A stretch of DNA of 64,000 bases from positions 68,865,753-68,929,752 of the forward strand of contig OZ026525.1 in NCBI GenBank assembly GCA_964019695.1, given 5' to 3'. Shown in pieces: positions 47,618-59,087 of the stretch. How positions within the stretch are numbered: the stretch's first letter is position 1; the number at the start of each line of letters is the position of its first letter. A model generated the notes under the pieces. It saw only the letters and a list, made by a program, of their open reading frames with translations. It did no database searches and was not told the DNA's origin. This DNA is from Loripinus fragilis. Lineage: Eukaryota > Mollusca > Bivalvia > Lucinida > Lucinidae. The position numbers and the translations under genes are program-made.

Positions 47618-47822
47618 GGGAGCGCAGTGGCTCAGTGGTAGAGTGCTTGACTCAAGACCGAGAGGCCGCGGGTTTGAGCCTCACCGGCGTCACTGCGTTG
47701 TGGTCCTAGAGCAAGACACATTTATCCTAGCTTAGTCCCGGTTCAACCTAGGAAGACCCGTCACCGTTTAACTGAAAGATTGTTGATGGGACGTAAAGAA
47801 TTAAATCAAACAAACAGTCAAA
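47618..47822 (+). mobile_element. tRNA-derived SINE
   Basis: GTGGCTCAGTGGTAGAGTGC is a Pol III A box and GGGTTTGAGCC a B box at tRNA-like spacing. A tRNA-unrelated body follows and it ends GGGACGTAAAG then A-rich AATTAAATCAAACAAAC. The tail type matches the SINEs at 53741 and 56147. A reversed partial copy (CACAGTGACGCCGGTGAGGC) follows at about 47830-47885. Confidence 0.85.
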
Positions 47823-47885
47823 CAAAAGCAAGGATGAATGTGTCTTGTTCAAGGACACAACACAGTGACGCCGGTGAGGCTGTGA

Positions 47886-48290
47886 ACAGAGCAACATTAA
47901 AAACTTAGGAGAAGGATGTGCTTCTCTAAGTTCTTATACTATGGGCCTCGGCGTGAGAAAACCTGTCTTCGGGGTCTCCGACAAAGTGAGATTCAAACCA
48001 GTCTGCTCAGCTACATAGACTAGCTAGAACATTGAAATTTCGCTAGCAGCAAGTCTAGATATGATACTTTTCAATAAGCGAATAACAAAAGCGCTGCTCA
48101 GACTGCGCGGATGCGCAGGCTGGTCTGCGCCTTTGTTGTTCGCAAACCACCGAAGACAGCGTTTCTCGCGTAGAGGCCCATATTTCCCTGTAGTTTACAC
48201 GCTTACATGCAATGGCCTCATCTCGTTTGGCTCCCCATAGTAAATTGGTCCTTCAAGAAGAGAAAGTCACTTTTTCTGTAATATTTTGTG
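47886..48290. other. No gene; fragment of the GAGCCG MITE
   Basis: 48085-48150 carries CTCAGACTGCGCGGATGCGC and GGCTGGTCTGCGCC, the centre of the GAGCCG MITE without its ends. The rest is unassigned. Confidence 0.5.
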
Positions 48291-48830
48291 AAAAATCTCC
48301 ATAAAGCCCCGTTCTCACTGTCCCGGTTTAAGGTGCCGGTTCATCCCGGTTTGATAATCCGGGATGAACCGTGATGAACCGTGTCACAACCGTGGCGGCA
48401 CCGTGGACAACCTTGGAGATCCGGGATGAACCGTGTTGAACCGGCTCATGTCCCCGGTTGTTTTAAAACAACCAGGACTCACCGGGAGAAACCGGGAAGG
48501 ACGTCAAATACCGTGATAAACCGGGAAGACGCCGGGAGCAACCGTGTCTTTACCGGGATGGCGTCGGGGCAATACCGGCGCAATCCGGGAACATCCGTGT
48601 CTCCACCGTAATAAACCGTGCGGTTCCACTGCCTATGTATATGTATAAAATGCAAAATAAAAATGAAAAGTCACTCCTGATGCCCCTAAAATGAAAGTTG
48701 GTTCATCCAAATGTTAAGGATGGGAAAGTCCATTCGTCACAAGTTGGTTAAATTGTCAGCAGTATAAATGTGCTCATTTACAAAGCTTATGAATAAATGC
48801 ACTTATAGTTACTGAAGAGTCAAGCATATA

Positions 48831-49059
48831 TGAGCAACGACATGAGATTTCCAACAATGTGGTAGTTGCCATTAGCAAAGCCTCAGATCAGCCTGCGCCT
48901 AGGCGCAGTCTGATCAGAGCCTTTGCTAGTCGCTTGATTATTCTATGACTGTTAAGTTACTGACCGATCAACTTTAAAGCTTAATTGGGGACTGCAAAGG
49001 ATTGTCTGAGTCTACACTTCTCAAAATATCACACTGTTGGAAATCACATGCCCCGCTCA
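48831..49059. mobile_element. GAGCCG MITE, copy 6
   Basis: TGAGCAACGACATGAGATTT to CACATGCCCCGCTCA, with GCCTGCGCCTAGGCGCAGTC as core. Nested in the 48.3-52.1 kb element. Confidence 0.8.
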
Positions 49060-49092
49060 AAGTGTTTATATATTTTTACGAAAAAGCAAGAC

Positions 49093-49372
49093 AATCTGGG
49101 CCTAGAATTACAATGTATCCTTAAAGTTAAGGAGTACTTAAGTTAAGTATTGAATTTCCAGGATGCGAAAAATAACGTTTTCAAACTGATTAAAACCAAT
49201 TTAATAGTTTCATTTTTTTTCTGTAGATCACAATGATATCTTTGACCATGAGTACTGCATCGGTCTTGGCAATTTATTAAGCATTTAATGTACATGTTGA
49301 AGTATCAAATACTTAAATTAAGTCTTCCTTAACTTAAAGGAGGCATTGTAATTCTGGGCCCAGATAAACAAC
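49093..49372. mobile_element. ~280-bp MITE
   Basis: TCTGGGCCTAGAATTACAAT (49095) pairs with ATTGTAATTCTGGGCCCAGA near 49365. The arms run on through CCTTAAAGTTAAGGA. Confidence 0.8.
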
Positions 49373-49875
49373 ATTTAAAACTCGTCATAAGAAAACAGGT
49401 CTGCTTCTGCTTATTTGTCATGCAAATGAGCTGCGAGGTTACTAGCCATTGGCTACACAGATCGTGATTCCTCTAGTAACTCGTATATGGCTGTGCAGTC
49501 CAATTTGTGTCATAACTGCCACATAAGAAAACTGATGTTACTCCACGTTTTTATCCTGGTTTTATAGTGTAGAGTAGCACCGGGACGCAACCGTGGCCCT
49601 ACCGGCATGTAACCGTGGCGCAACCGGCAGATACCGGGACATCACCGTAAACAACCTGGGTAACACCGGGGTATACCGGCATGAACCGTGGCTACACCGT
49701 GCTGCACCGTAAGTGCTCCGTGGTGAACCGGGGATCAACCGGCGTCTTGCTTTCTCGAGAACCGGGGCTATACCGGGGTAACGTCGGCAAGGTGAGAACG
49801 CAATTTATTTTTTATGAAATGTGTCCCGGTGCATCACGGTATACCGGCTGTCCTGCATCGGGATGAACCGTAGCT

Positions 49876-52038
49876 ACATCCACGGCCTCCAATCTCTGCC
49901 TCCTTCTCCAAAAAGAGCAGAACGTAAAGGGAGGCGAAGGCCCTTCCGGGAAGCAGGCAGTGGGCATAAACAATGGAACACGGTAAGTTGTAATGACACA
50001 TTTTCAATTATAAGTAAATTTTCAGCGCAAAACTCGAAAATCTAAGAATGCTATGCTTCGGGCAATTGTTCAAGCTATCCGTTGAGCATGCTGTTTGCAC
50101 ATTTGAACTTAGTTTGTAAGCGTGAGAGCTTTTCTCCCGTTGCACAGTTGTCCAAGAAACGGTGGTTCCCGCATGGTTTTGCCTTCTAACCATACGTATA
50201 GTAGCGTTTGGACCCTTATTCATACTACCGAGGCCCCTCCACACCCATGTTGTCCCAAATGCAAATTTTCGAGATATTTCAATGATAATTGAGTGATTTA
50301 GAAAGTAAGTAAGGTTGCAAAGATCAGGAATCGATACAATCAAGTACCACACCTGACCCAGGATACCAATGGGAAAGTGACAAACTGACAGAAGACACCA
50401 CAAACGAGAGCCAAGAGGTCAGCCCTTTCCCAGCAGGTGACCACGAAGCACATATAAACAGACGCGCACAAAACATAGCAAACACAAGACAGAACAAAAA
50501 CATAAAAGATCCACAAAAGAAGTACCGCCTTGGAACGGTCAGTAAAATATTTTACTGGAGGGCTTAAACCGGTTTAACGGCGCCAACCTCACCCTTAATT
50601 CAGATGTGGATCAAGACACATAGATATTTGGTTTGCATGAAAGACCCCTAACTTATCAATGCATCATCTCCTAAAACATATAAATCAAGATATAACAAGG
50701 AGATAAAGCAAGGATAAGGACTCAACAGTAAATTAAACTGAATACCGGAGCAAAAGAAATCCAACAGGTAAACCCCGGAGGGCCAAATTTCTTTAGGAGC
50801 AGGAGGCGAAGGGCAGGAGAAGGAGGCTGGGAGAGGAGGAGCAGGCGGCGATGATATCAAAATTTGCATTGGTTTTCCTTATTTTTAATAATATACTTAT
50901 CCAATCTATATCAAACTTGCATGTATGATACGAATGATTACTGAATTATTCAGATCACAAACATTGCTATATATACCTCTCTTATAATATACATTTTGTA
51001 TATACCTCTAGCAAGCTCATGACGTTCTGGGTTAAACAAACAACACAATGGGAGAATAAGCGAAACTCTTTTGTTTCCTTTATAATGCGTGTACGGACAT
51101 TATCAGATTTGCAATAATTAAGTTAACATCTTTTGAGACTGCTCTTATACACGAGTTGTTAAATCAGTTATATGATGGTTAGGTTTGGTTTGAATTCCTC
51201 TTTTTTCTGCGTCTAAGTCTTTCGCACCATCAGTAATTGTTGCTCTTAATCAAAGCTTGAGAGGGGGTGGGTATAAAACAGAGGTTCGACCCAGTCTGAG
51301 ATTTTTGATAATCCTTTTCCCAAGAACTTAGGGAGAAATACACAAGTATCACTAATCTGTGAGCATTACATGATTCCAATGAGAAAAAAAGTGAACCACA
51401 CGTTGGTGGTGGCATTTAAAGCGAAGTAATTTCGATTTATTTAAATGGTTTGAAATATTCATACATGCAAGTTTAATATAGGTTGGATAAGTATATTATT
51501 AAAAATAAGCAAAATCAATGCAAATTTTGATATCATCGCCGCCTGCTCCTCCTCTCCCAGCCTCCTTCTCCTGCCCTTCGCCTCCTGCTCCTAAAGAAAC
51601 TTGACTCTAAATCACTCAATTATCATTGAAATATCTCGAAAAATTGCATTTGGGACAACATGGGTGTGGAGGGGCCTCGGTAGTATGAATAAGGGTCCAA
51701 ACGCTACTATACGTTTGGTTAGAAGGCAAAACCATGCGGGAACCACCGTTTCTTGGACAACTGTGCAACGGGAGAAAAGCTCTCACGCTTACAAACTAAG
51801 TTCAAATGTGCAAACAGCATGCTCTACGGATAGCTTGAACAATTGCCCGAAGCATAGCATTCTTAGATTTTCGAGTTTTGCGCTGAAAATTTACTTATGA
51901 TTGAAAATGTGTCAACACAACTTACCGTGTTCCATTGTTTATGCCCACTGCCTGCTTCCCGGAAGGGCCTTCGCCTCCCTTTACGCTCTGCTCTTTTTGG
52001 AGAAGGAGGCAGAGATTGGAGGCCGTGTACATCGGCAC
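49876..52038. repeat. 2.1-kb palindrome with ~620-bp nearly identical arms
   Basis: 49878-50308 matches in reverse 51606-52030, and 50785-50955 matches in reverse 51430-51600. For example GGCCTCCAATCTCTGCCTCC (49882) mirrors GGAGGCAGAGATTGGAGGCC near 52024. Differences are sparse. The left arm is split by a 470-bp insertion (50309-50785). The arms include an exon-like piece rich in RKGRRRPFREAG coding ended by GTAAGTTG (49984), which may be a captured gene fragment (inference). Matching reading frames in both arms are the same sequence read twice. Confidence 0.88.
50309..50780. mobile_element. Insertion in the left palindrome arm
   Basis: A copy of the 24641-25190 repeat: AAGATCAGGAATCGATACAA through CTTGGAACGGTCAGTAAA to ATCCAACAGGTAAACC. 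The right arm lacks it, so it arrived after the arms were duplicated. Confidence 0.8.
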
Positions 52039-52182
52039 AGTGAGAATGGGGCTTAAGCCAATTCATATATTTTAAGAATTACAACGAGGACTTAAACGAA
52101 TCTGTACAATCACCTATTTTATCCAGCGTCTACAGTGCTTGCAAACCCTGAGTATAGTAGTAGATGAAGGTATGCACACAAT

Positions 52183-52420
52183 TTGAGCCATGACATGTGA
52201 TTACCAACAACGTGACATTTTGACAAGTGTAGACTCAGACGAGCCTGTGCAGCCTCCTTTTAATCTTAGAAACTCCAAATGCTGTTCGGCCAGAAGCTTA
52301 AAGCTCATAGAATATTCAAGCGATCAGCAAAGGCTCTGATCAGACTGCGCATATGCGCAGGCTGGTCTGAGCCTTTGCTGGTCGCACATACCACATTGTT
52401 AGAAATCTCATGTCGCGGCA
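52183..52420. mobile_element. GAGCCG MITE, copy 7 (reverse orientation)
   Basis: TTGAGCCATGACATGTGATT to CTCATGTCGCGGCACA; core TGCGCATATGCGCAGGCTGG. Confidence 0.8.
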
Positions 52421-52938
52421 CATTAATTTTAGACCCTAGCCCCAATGGATAGTTGTGCATGTGCGTTTAACTCTTTCATTACTAGCAGCGACGTACACGT
52501 ATGTTGTCTGCTGATAACCTATGCAAGCAGTTTGGACCCATATTAGGACCGACACAAAAAAATGTTGAAAAAGCCAGTAGACGCCAAGAAAAGCATTAAA
52601 AATTGCCCAGCATGCAAAGAGTCAAAGAAGGGGTTGACGCATGTGAGTTAAGTGCGATTAGATGACGAGCAGTTAAATGCTCTGGTGGTGAGACTGCACA
52701 GCTGGTCAGGATCACATGTGCCTTCTTTGGCCACTCATGCAATAAGTACTTAATTCTCATGGGAAGGTTTGTTACTGATGTGTAACCAGTGAAGAATCAA
52801 ATGAGTTTGACCATCCACGCATTCTCACAAGGAAATGTGTATTTCTTGAAAACTTCAGCATGGCAAGGGTCCATTGTTCCTGTATGGCTCAGTCACGGGC
52901 TACTTTGGTGAGTACAATTTTCAATTGTTCTCTTATAG

Positions 52939-53010
52939 GATAGCGCATGCGCTGTCAAAAGGTGGGAAAATATTTGAAGAAATCTGCTTTGCACGAAGAA
53001 ATGGAAGAAG
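52939..53010 (+). CDS. Possible isolated 72-bp exon
   Basis: A pyrimidine-rich TTGTTCTCTTATAG precedes it and GTAATA follows. Skipping one base it reads IAHALSKGGKIFEEICFARR then NGRR. Its length is a multiple of three, so it would be a symmetric exon. There is no neighbouring exon or recognisable family, so it may be chance. Confidence 0.25.
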
Positions 53011-53166
53011 GTAATATTTTTGGCATTTGTGTATTTTTCGATTCCCCCAAGCCGTAATTAGATTATTTAAGTATTTGTGCTGCGTTGCATTGTGTTCGCT
53101 TGTGGAAGAAATGGTATCAGAGAGTTTGATTGTGATGTGTTGACGAAATTGAACCAAGGCATGAGG

Positions 53167-53329
<163 letters not shown>

Positions 53330-53740
53330 GTCAGATGTCCCAGCAAGCACCAAATCTGGGGCCACTATCGACCCACCAGCGAAGCGCCATTCGGATGGCG
53401 TTTCGCTGGCGGACGATAGTTGCCCGATTTTATGTTTTTACAGGGGTCTTGCTTACAAGGTATGCGTGAAAGACGGACGAATGGACAAACTACCCTAAGC
53501 CGGTATCCAGCATTAGGTACAAGTTGATATGTGCATACATCGAAGATTGAAATCAGTCTGCGCATCCACGCAGTCTGAACAGACTCTTAGTTTTCCTCCT
53601 GAAAAACGTTTGACCATTGTTACCCATAGAGCGCAATTCGAACACTCTGATCAGACTACTCGGATACATGCTAGCGTGTACCTTTTGCTAACACCGGCCT
53701 CACCCCAAAGATGGCGAAATAAATACCGCCCACTCAACAC

Positions 53741-54062
53741 CCGGGTCGCATAGCGCAGTCGGTAACGCGTCTGGCAACAGATGCGAGTCTGACTGCAGAT
53801 GCAGGGGTCGCGAGTTCGATCCAGGACCGGTCCCATATTTTCGTGGTGATTAATCATGAAATAATTTCTACGGTCATTCTCCTCCCATCATCTGAATCAT
53901 TCAAGAAGGGTTGTTGCCAGTTACAAGCTAATGTATCTGCACGAAGTACTGGTTAACTGCTTGTTCAAACTTGCCCAGGAAAAAGTGTGGTTAGGTGAAC
54001 TGACCGTCCCGCCATGACCATAGCTGTTGACTTGGGACGTAAAGCAACAAAACAAACAAACA
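53741..54062 (+). mobile_element. tRNA-derived SINE, ~320 bp
   Basis: GGTCGCATAGCGCAGTCGGT (A-box region) and GGTCGCGAGTTCGATCC (B box) give a tRNA-like head, though arms do not fold as a full tRNA. The body is followed by GACTTGGGACGTAAAGCAAC and an (AAAC)n tail. The ending GGGACGTAAAG is shared with the 47618 SINE although the heads differ. Confidence 0.8.
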
Positions 54063-54139
54063 AAACTCACTCACTCCGACTCCGACTTACTGCAGGCCTT
54101 TTGTTAATAGTGCGTAACAGAAAAATAATTCTCTTATTT

Positions 54140-54240
54140 CTCAACCAAAGCATATGTTGTGGGTACTCAAAAGAACCGTCTCAACGAGACGGTTCTTTTG
54201 AGCACACAAAACATATGCTAAAAAATGTGGACAATTTTAC
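54140..54240. mobile_element. GGTTCTTTTGAGCAC hairpin MITE, copy 2
   Basis: GTGGGTACTCAAAAGAACCG and CGGTTCTTTTGAGCACAC pair (54159-54209); stem extends by GTCTC/GAGAC around AACG. Outer bases GCATATGTTG / AACATATGC pair too. A weaker copy is at 55075-55125. Confidence 0.8.
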
Positions 54241-55400
54241 GCTGATTTTTGTTTTGTTTTATCTTAACCTCAATACCTCAGTTGCATTCAAAAGGATTAT
54301 GAGATGTTTCACCGTATTCTACTACCACTCATCTTCACAAGGGTTCGGTGCACAATTAATCGGTCCCATTCAACTCCATGTAAAAAGGCAGAATTCGAGC
54401 ATCTGCAAATTTTTCCAGGACATTGCTTGGACTTTTTTCTGTCTGTGAGTGGCAAGATCTGTCATTCACCTATCAAAAAAGTGAAAAGACAACCTACCTT
54501 GATAATCTCGTTTTCTCAGCATTCTCCGTTCTTTGGGGAACAGTCAAAAAATCCGGGCTGAAATCCGACCCGCGTCAGACGTTACCTGGGGAGTGCGCCG
54601 GGGAGTCTGTGACAAAATAGTCCACACAAAGATGCATTTTTCTGCATCAGCCTGACAAACATAGACCAATGTTGAATCACATGTACATTTAAAGTCGAAT
54701 AAAGCACCCATTTACGCCATAAAGGGCCCAGAAACGGCAAGTGCTAAATTTCTAAAGGGACTATTTTCGTGGGCTACCAAACCGGAAGACTGTAATTGTG
54801 TACTAACACCACAAGCGAAGGTTTCGTCGTATCTACCTTTCGACAAACCCTTCGCCTCACGACCCTCAAAATTTATTATTAGCGCAGACTAATCGACCAA
54901 TGAAAACACCAGGAAGGATTTTTTCGATAATCCTTTCCTGCCAATCAGATTAAAGGTAGCAGTTTATCGGCATCTAATATACACAGCCTGCTAATTCTCC
55001 ATAAGTCCAGATAAGCAAAGATTTTGGTCGTAAAATTACTTATTTGTCTTCTATCCTTCAGTTCAAAATTATGCTATGGGTGCTCAAAACAACCATCTTA
55101 ATGTGACAGTTCTTTTGAGCACCTTGAACGTCTATTTTAGTTGTTAAGTAAGAAAACTGAATTTAAATTCATTACGCTGTCTTATCTGGAGGCCTGGTAT
55201 TTATCGATTTTGAACCGCTTTGTGATTGGTCATATTAATTGTTACTATTTTCGGCTTATGGCATATTCAATCGGAGAAAATCAAAGCTGTGAGGCCAAGG
55301 GTTAGATTAGACAATCGCAACCCTTGGTAGGACAAGATGCTACCACTAAGTAGCATGCGCATCGTGTGCATATCTTTTACAAAATGCTATAAACTCTTTG
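54241..55400. other. No gene; weak hairpins
   Basis: A diverged TTCTTTTGAGCAC hairpin lies at 55075-55125. The open frames at 54304-54620 overlap each other and show no domain. Around 54900-54960 GGAAGGATTTTTTCGATAAT / CCTTTCCTG is a short inverted pair. Confidence 0.4.
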
Positions 55401-55464
55401 AAAACAGTATAGATCCTGATCAGTTGGTTTCTGGTGAAGCCATCTGATCAGGATTCACACTGTT
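55401..55464. repeat. AAACAGT hairpin, copy k
   Basis: AAAACAGTATAGATCCTGAT opens, ATCAGGATTCACACTGTT closes; apical CAGTTGGTTTC and GAAGCCATCTG (one G:T pair). Confidence 0.75.
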
Positions 55465-55764
55465 CTTCGCTCCTACGACGGACCAATATCACTAAGGTTT
55501 TTACTGGAAATCAGAAATTAATAATGTGTAAACAACCCAATTGCCATTCTATCAGCATCTGCGCTTTAATGCTAATTCAAATACGATACTTTTTGGTATT
55601 TTTTCTTTTCTCAAAATTTCAAAATTCGCACTCCCTCGCATAATGTTCAAAATTGAGCGAGCCAGTATCCAAAGAAAGAAAGAAAATGACTTTAGGTCAG
55701 GCTTGACTTAATTTTTCACAGTTATATTTTCGACGCTGATTGCTATAATAAGAATCTATAGAAA

Positions 55765-55852
55765 AATCCGTCCCGGAGATCGCTGTTTGGCATCACGTGA
55801 CTTGCCGAATGATGGCAAACGGAGATCCCAAGGGACGGATTTTTCTATCCTA
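55765..55852. mobile_element. Short foldback element
   Basis: ATAGAAAAATCCGTCCC (55767) pairs with GGGACGGATTTTTCTAT (55832-55848); inner arms GGAGATCGCTGTTTG/CAAACGGAGATCCC are offset. Confidence 0.7.
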
Positions 55853-55888
55853 CCCCCACACGAATAATGGATTCTACTTCTTGCTCAC

Positions 55889-55896
55889 CACTGTAT

Positions 55897-55931
<35 letters not shown>

Positions 55932-55935
55932 TTTT
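55889..55935. repeat. (ATTT)n microsatellite
   Basis: About 11 uninterrupted tetranucleotide repeats. Confidence 0.95.
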
Positions 55936-56146
55936 AAAATAATCTTCCAGAAGTCCCTGATTACGCTAAGATGCAATTTCACATGGTGACGTTACTTGAC
56001 GTCCTGGGTAAGATATCATGGTTAGGATAAGATTTTCTATCCCAGGGTAAAGTTTCCTATATCCTTACCCGGTGTGCAAGAAAAGATTTTCTTTCCCAGG
56101 AAAAAATCTCAGATGTCCTTATACGATGTGCAAGAAAAAAACAAAG

Positions 56147-56312
56147 TATGTGCGCAGTGGCTCAGTGGTAGAGTGCTCGACTCAAGATCGAGGATGCGTA
56201 GTTCGAGCCTCATGGGAGGCACTGTGTTGTGCATGACACTTTATCTTCCGCTTAGTACTTGAATTACTGAAAAATTGTTGACTGTGACATAAAGCATCAA
56301 CTCAAAAAATTG
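56147..56312 (+). mobile_element. tRNA-derived SINE, short copy
   Basis: CAGTGGCTCAGTGGTAGAGT (A box) and TAGTTCGAGCC (B box), then a body related to the 47618 SINE, ending GTGACATAAAGCATCAACTC. Confidence 0.8.
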
Positions 56313-56327
56313 TAAAAAGGAACATAA

Positions 56328-56554
56328 TTGAGCCACGACATGAGATTTCCAACAATGTGGTATGTGCGACCAGCTTAGCCTCAGATCAGCCTGCGCATAC
56401 GCGCAGTCTGATCAGAGCCCTTGCTGTTCGCTTGAGTAAGCTTCTGACCGAACACCATTTGGAGTTTTTAAGCTTACAAAGGAGGCTGCACAGGCCTGTC
56501 TGAGTCTACACGTGTCAAAATGCCACATTGTTGGAAATCACATGTCACGGCTCA
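56328..56554. mobile_element. GAGCCG MITE, copy 8
   Basis: TTGAGCCACGACATGAGATT to CATGTCACGGCTCA; core CCTGCGCATACGCGCAGTCT. Starts right after the SINE tail. Confidence 0.85.
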
Positions 56555-56717
56555 TATGTTTATTTCCAGGTGAGCAATGTGGGTAGAATCACCCCTGACT
56601 GTTTTGTGCGTAACCAATGATTCAGCAAATAAAAGCGTACTTTCTAAAAATATCCCATTTCAAAAAGGGAAGCTAATACAGTTTTATACCGCATATATCC
56701 CAATATTCTAGCATTTT

Positions 56718-56949
56718 GATAATGTGATTTCCAACGATGTGGAATTTTGATAAGTGTTAACTCAGACGAGCCTGTGCAGTCTCCTTTTAGGCTTAGAAGT
56801 TCCAAATGATGTCCAGTCAGTAGCTTATAACGCATGGAGTATTCAAGCGTCTAGCAAAGGCACTGATCAGACTGCGCATATGCGCAGGCTGATCTGAGGC
56901 TTTGCTGGTCGCACATACCACATTGTTGGAAATCTCGTGTCGCGGCTCA
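56718..56949. mobile_element. GAGCCG MITE, copy 9 (reverse orientation)
   Basis: ATGTGATTTCCAACGATGTG to CTCGTGTCGCGGCTCA; core GCGCATATGCGCAGGCTGAT. 164 bp from copy 8 and in the opposite orientation. Confidence 0.8.
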
Positions 56950-57597
56950 TATCTCAGACAATTTTGCTTTTGGACAGTTCAATTTGATCTCACGATAACG
57001 TGCAAATATAGTGTAGAATGGCCAAAGTGTGTACATGTACCCTGATCAGCTTGCTCCTTCAGGAGTGGTCTGATCTGGCTATATATACAGTTTGATTCGG
57101 ACTCTTTTATGGCATATGCGACGCACGAACTTCACCTGATTTCAGAATCGACAAAATGTGTGTAAAAATTAAATTTAATGTATTATTAGGTCAATTTTCT
57201 CAAACTAAATTATAATCGTATTACATATATGAGGGGTGTTATTATACTCATTGGTTATTCTGATTTTAGATATCAATGCAAAACTATATGGATATCTGTA
57301 AAGCGAATAGTTAACCGTTTGCTTTTTAGATATATTTGATCCATACCGGACATCATATTTAACAAAATAATATCTACTCACAGTTGTAGACATTAATAAA
57401 TAATGTTTATTTTATTGATATCCACATACTTTGGTACACGACGTATTATTCGACTTATTATTCGACTTATTGATATCTTGAATCGGATTATATATAATTC
57501 TAGATATCAGTAATTTGAAATCGATGCCCAAAGCTACTATGATTAAGATATGTATAATCAATTCATCGATACCAATAATTTGATTTATAGATATCTA

Positions 57598-57768
57598 GCT
57601 AGACTGGCTCCAGTCCTTAAAACAATTTTTCATCAATGTGTCATATCATTTACTTGTAGCCAGTCTAACTCTATTGGCTCTGTTTTAAGAGCCATCAGCG
57701 TTAGACTGGCTACAAGTATATGATATGACACGTTGATGAAAACTTGTTTTAAGGACTGGAGCTCTAGC
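57598..57768. mobile_element. Foldback MITE with ~75-bp arms
   Basis: GGCTCCAGTCCTTAAAACAA (57606) pairs with TTGTTTTAAGGACTGGAGCT (57744-57763). Arms continue through ATCAATGTGTCATATCA and TTGTAGCCAGTCTAA to GGCTCTGTTTTAAGAGCC at the apex. Confidence 0.85.
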
Positions 57769-57829
57769 TATTATTGCCTCATTAATCAGTTTATTGAAAT
57801 CTTTGAATTTTCTTTACAATAAATAATGT

Positions 57830-58075
57830 ATGCAGCGTAAGTTGACACCAAAAGAGGTGGCAGCTATGCTGCTACCCCTTTTGGTGTTAGCTTACACACA
57901 TTTACCAACTAATTCAACGAGGCCATTATTGTCCTGTGATGAAGCTTTAAAAAATTCTGCCTGCTATTGTAGTATAGTCTACAAACGGACAGAACGTAGT
58001 TTTTTAAAGCAGGTGAAATTTTACACCAAAATCAGCGGTGGTTCATAAATTTGGTGTAAAGTTGCGCTTATTTTT
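57830..58075. mobile_element. Complex of short hairpins
   Basis: GTAAGTTGACACCAAAAGAG pairs with CCCTTTTGGTGTTAGCTTAC (57839-57895) around GGCAGCTATGCTGCTA. A further pair TTTTACACCAAAATCAGC / ATTTGGTGTAAAGTTGC follows at 58020-58065. A reading frame across it is a by-product. Confidence 0.65.
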
Positions 58076-58560
58076 ACAGTACGTCTCCAAATTCAATTTA
58101 TATAGGCATCTATAAATTGAATTTCAAATACTCAGACTGTGAATGCGTTATCAATTTATGTTATCAAATATATAGGTATCTATTTTTCAAACATAGTTCT
58201 GAAAGTTTGATATCTATGATTTCATAGATCGCGATCTACACGGCGAACTAAGGATACAACATTTAATGGATATCCATATTTTCAGATATCATGAATCTGT
58301 TTATGGATATCCAAAAATGCTTTCAATTTACTGTAATCTATTAATACAATAATCTATACATGTATCTATAGTTTGATATCTATTATTCATACTGCTGATA
58401 ATAATGAATAATGAATATCATTTGCTTTCTACTTATAAGTATAAGAAAAATATGTTGGTATCCATAACTTGATTTATTGTTAGATGTAGCAATAAGCTGA
58501 TATGGATATCAATAAATTGATTCGAAGTTTATTAGATATCTAAAATTGGAATATTAAAAT

Positions 58561-59020
58561 GTCTAAATATACCCCATAAACACCACATAAAAGTAAATCA
58601 GAAAAAACAACAATCTCTGTTAATTATTTGGAAATTTTATAACATTTTAAGAATGTTTTGAGTCCAAAAAGCAATGTCTCATATAGGCTTCTTCTCGAGA
58701 GAGCCCTGTTTTGTTACATGCGAACTACAAAAGCCCAGTCCAGCATGTGCTTGCATGCAGTCTGATCATTGCCTTTGTTGATCGCTTTCCTGCAAATTGT
58801 GATGTCTAAACTTGCTTCATGCGTAATTTCAATACTTGAGTTGGTCTTGGAAGCCAGCGGCAGGCTGATTTGAGCCTAAATTGATAGCTAACCCCTGGGG
58901 GTTTCTCTCGTCGATGTCCAGTTATGATTCAAACTTTAGCCTAACTGGATGGCTATATATATATATGCATGTGTGTTTGTGTAACCATTTGAAACCATAA
59001 ACCTCTAAATGGATACTTTT
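58561..59020. other. No gene recognised
   Basis: 58690-58880 has scraps like GCATGTGCTTGCATGCAGTCTGATCATTGCC that may be a very old GAGCCG MITE. (TA)n at 58954-58966. Confidence 0.4.
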
Positions 59021-59087
59021 GCGAACAGTGCAGACCCAGATGAAATGCCGCATAACGCGGCCTTTCATCCGGTTTTGCACTGTTTGC
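59021..59087. repeat. AAACAGT hairpin, copy m
   Basis: GCGAACAGTGCAGACCCAGA opens, CGGTTTTGCACTGTTTGC closes; apical ATGCCGCATAACGCGGC. Confidence 0.8.

Larger units (their letters stand above)
48299..52056. mobile_element. 3.75-kb composite foldback element with accgg-type arrays
   Basis: AAGCCCCGTTCTCACTGT (48304) is mirrored by ACAGTGAGAATGGGGCTT (52037-52054) with one mismatch. Inside, 48320-48625 and 49568-49870 are chains of ACCGTG/ACCGGG/ACCGGC units every 10-12 bp. The stretch between them (48626-49567) includes two nested MITEs, and 49876-52038 is a palindrome. No transposase gene was found. The ends resemble those of the 1545-2940 element (CACTRTGYCCCGG-like), so the two may be one superfamily (inference). 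Confidence 0.65.
57240..58560. repeat. GATATC-rich degenerate array with nested elements
   Basis: TAGATATC, TGGATATCC, TTGATATCTA and variants occur again and again (for example 57266, 57292, 57417, 57470, 57504, 57587, 58200, 58262, 58280, 58301, 58373, 58505, 58541), separated by AT-rich bases such as AATAAATTGAT. The spread of self-complementary words resembles the array parts of the foldbacks at 1.5 and 48.3 kb. Two hairpin elements interrupt it. Confidence 0.6.

Noticed and set aside
49821..52066. Matching reading frames on opposite strands, looking like two related genes
   Set aside because: They are the two arms of one palindrome; no domain is recognised and the frames end inside the arms.
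53741..53830. Possible tRNA gene
   Set aside because: The A and B boxes are tRNA-like but the T arm does not pair and a SINE body with an AAAC tail follows.
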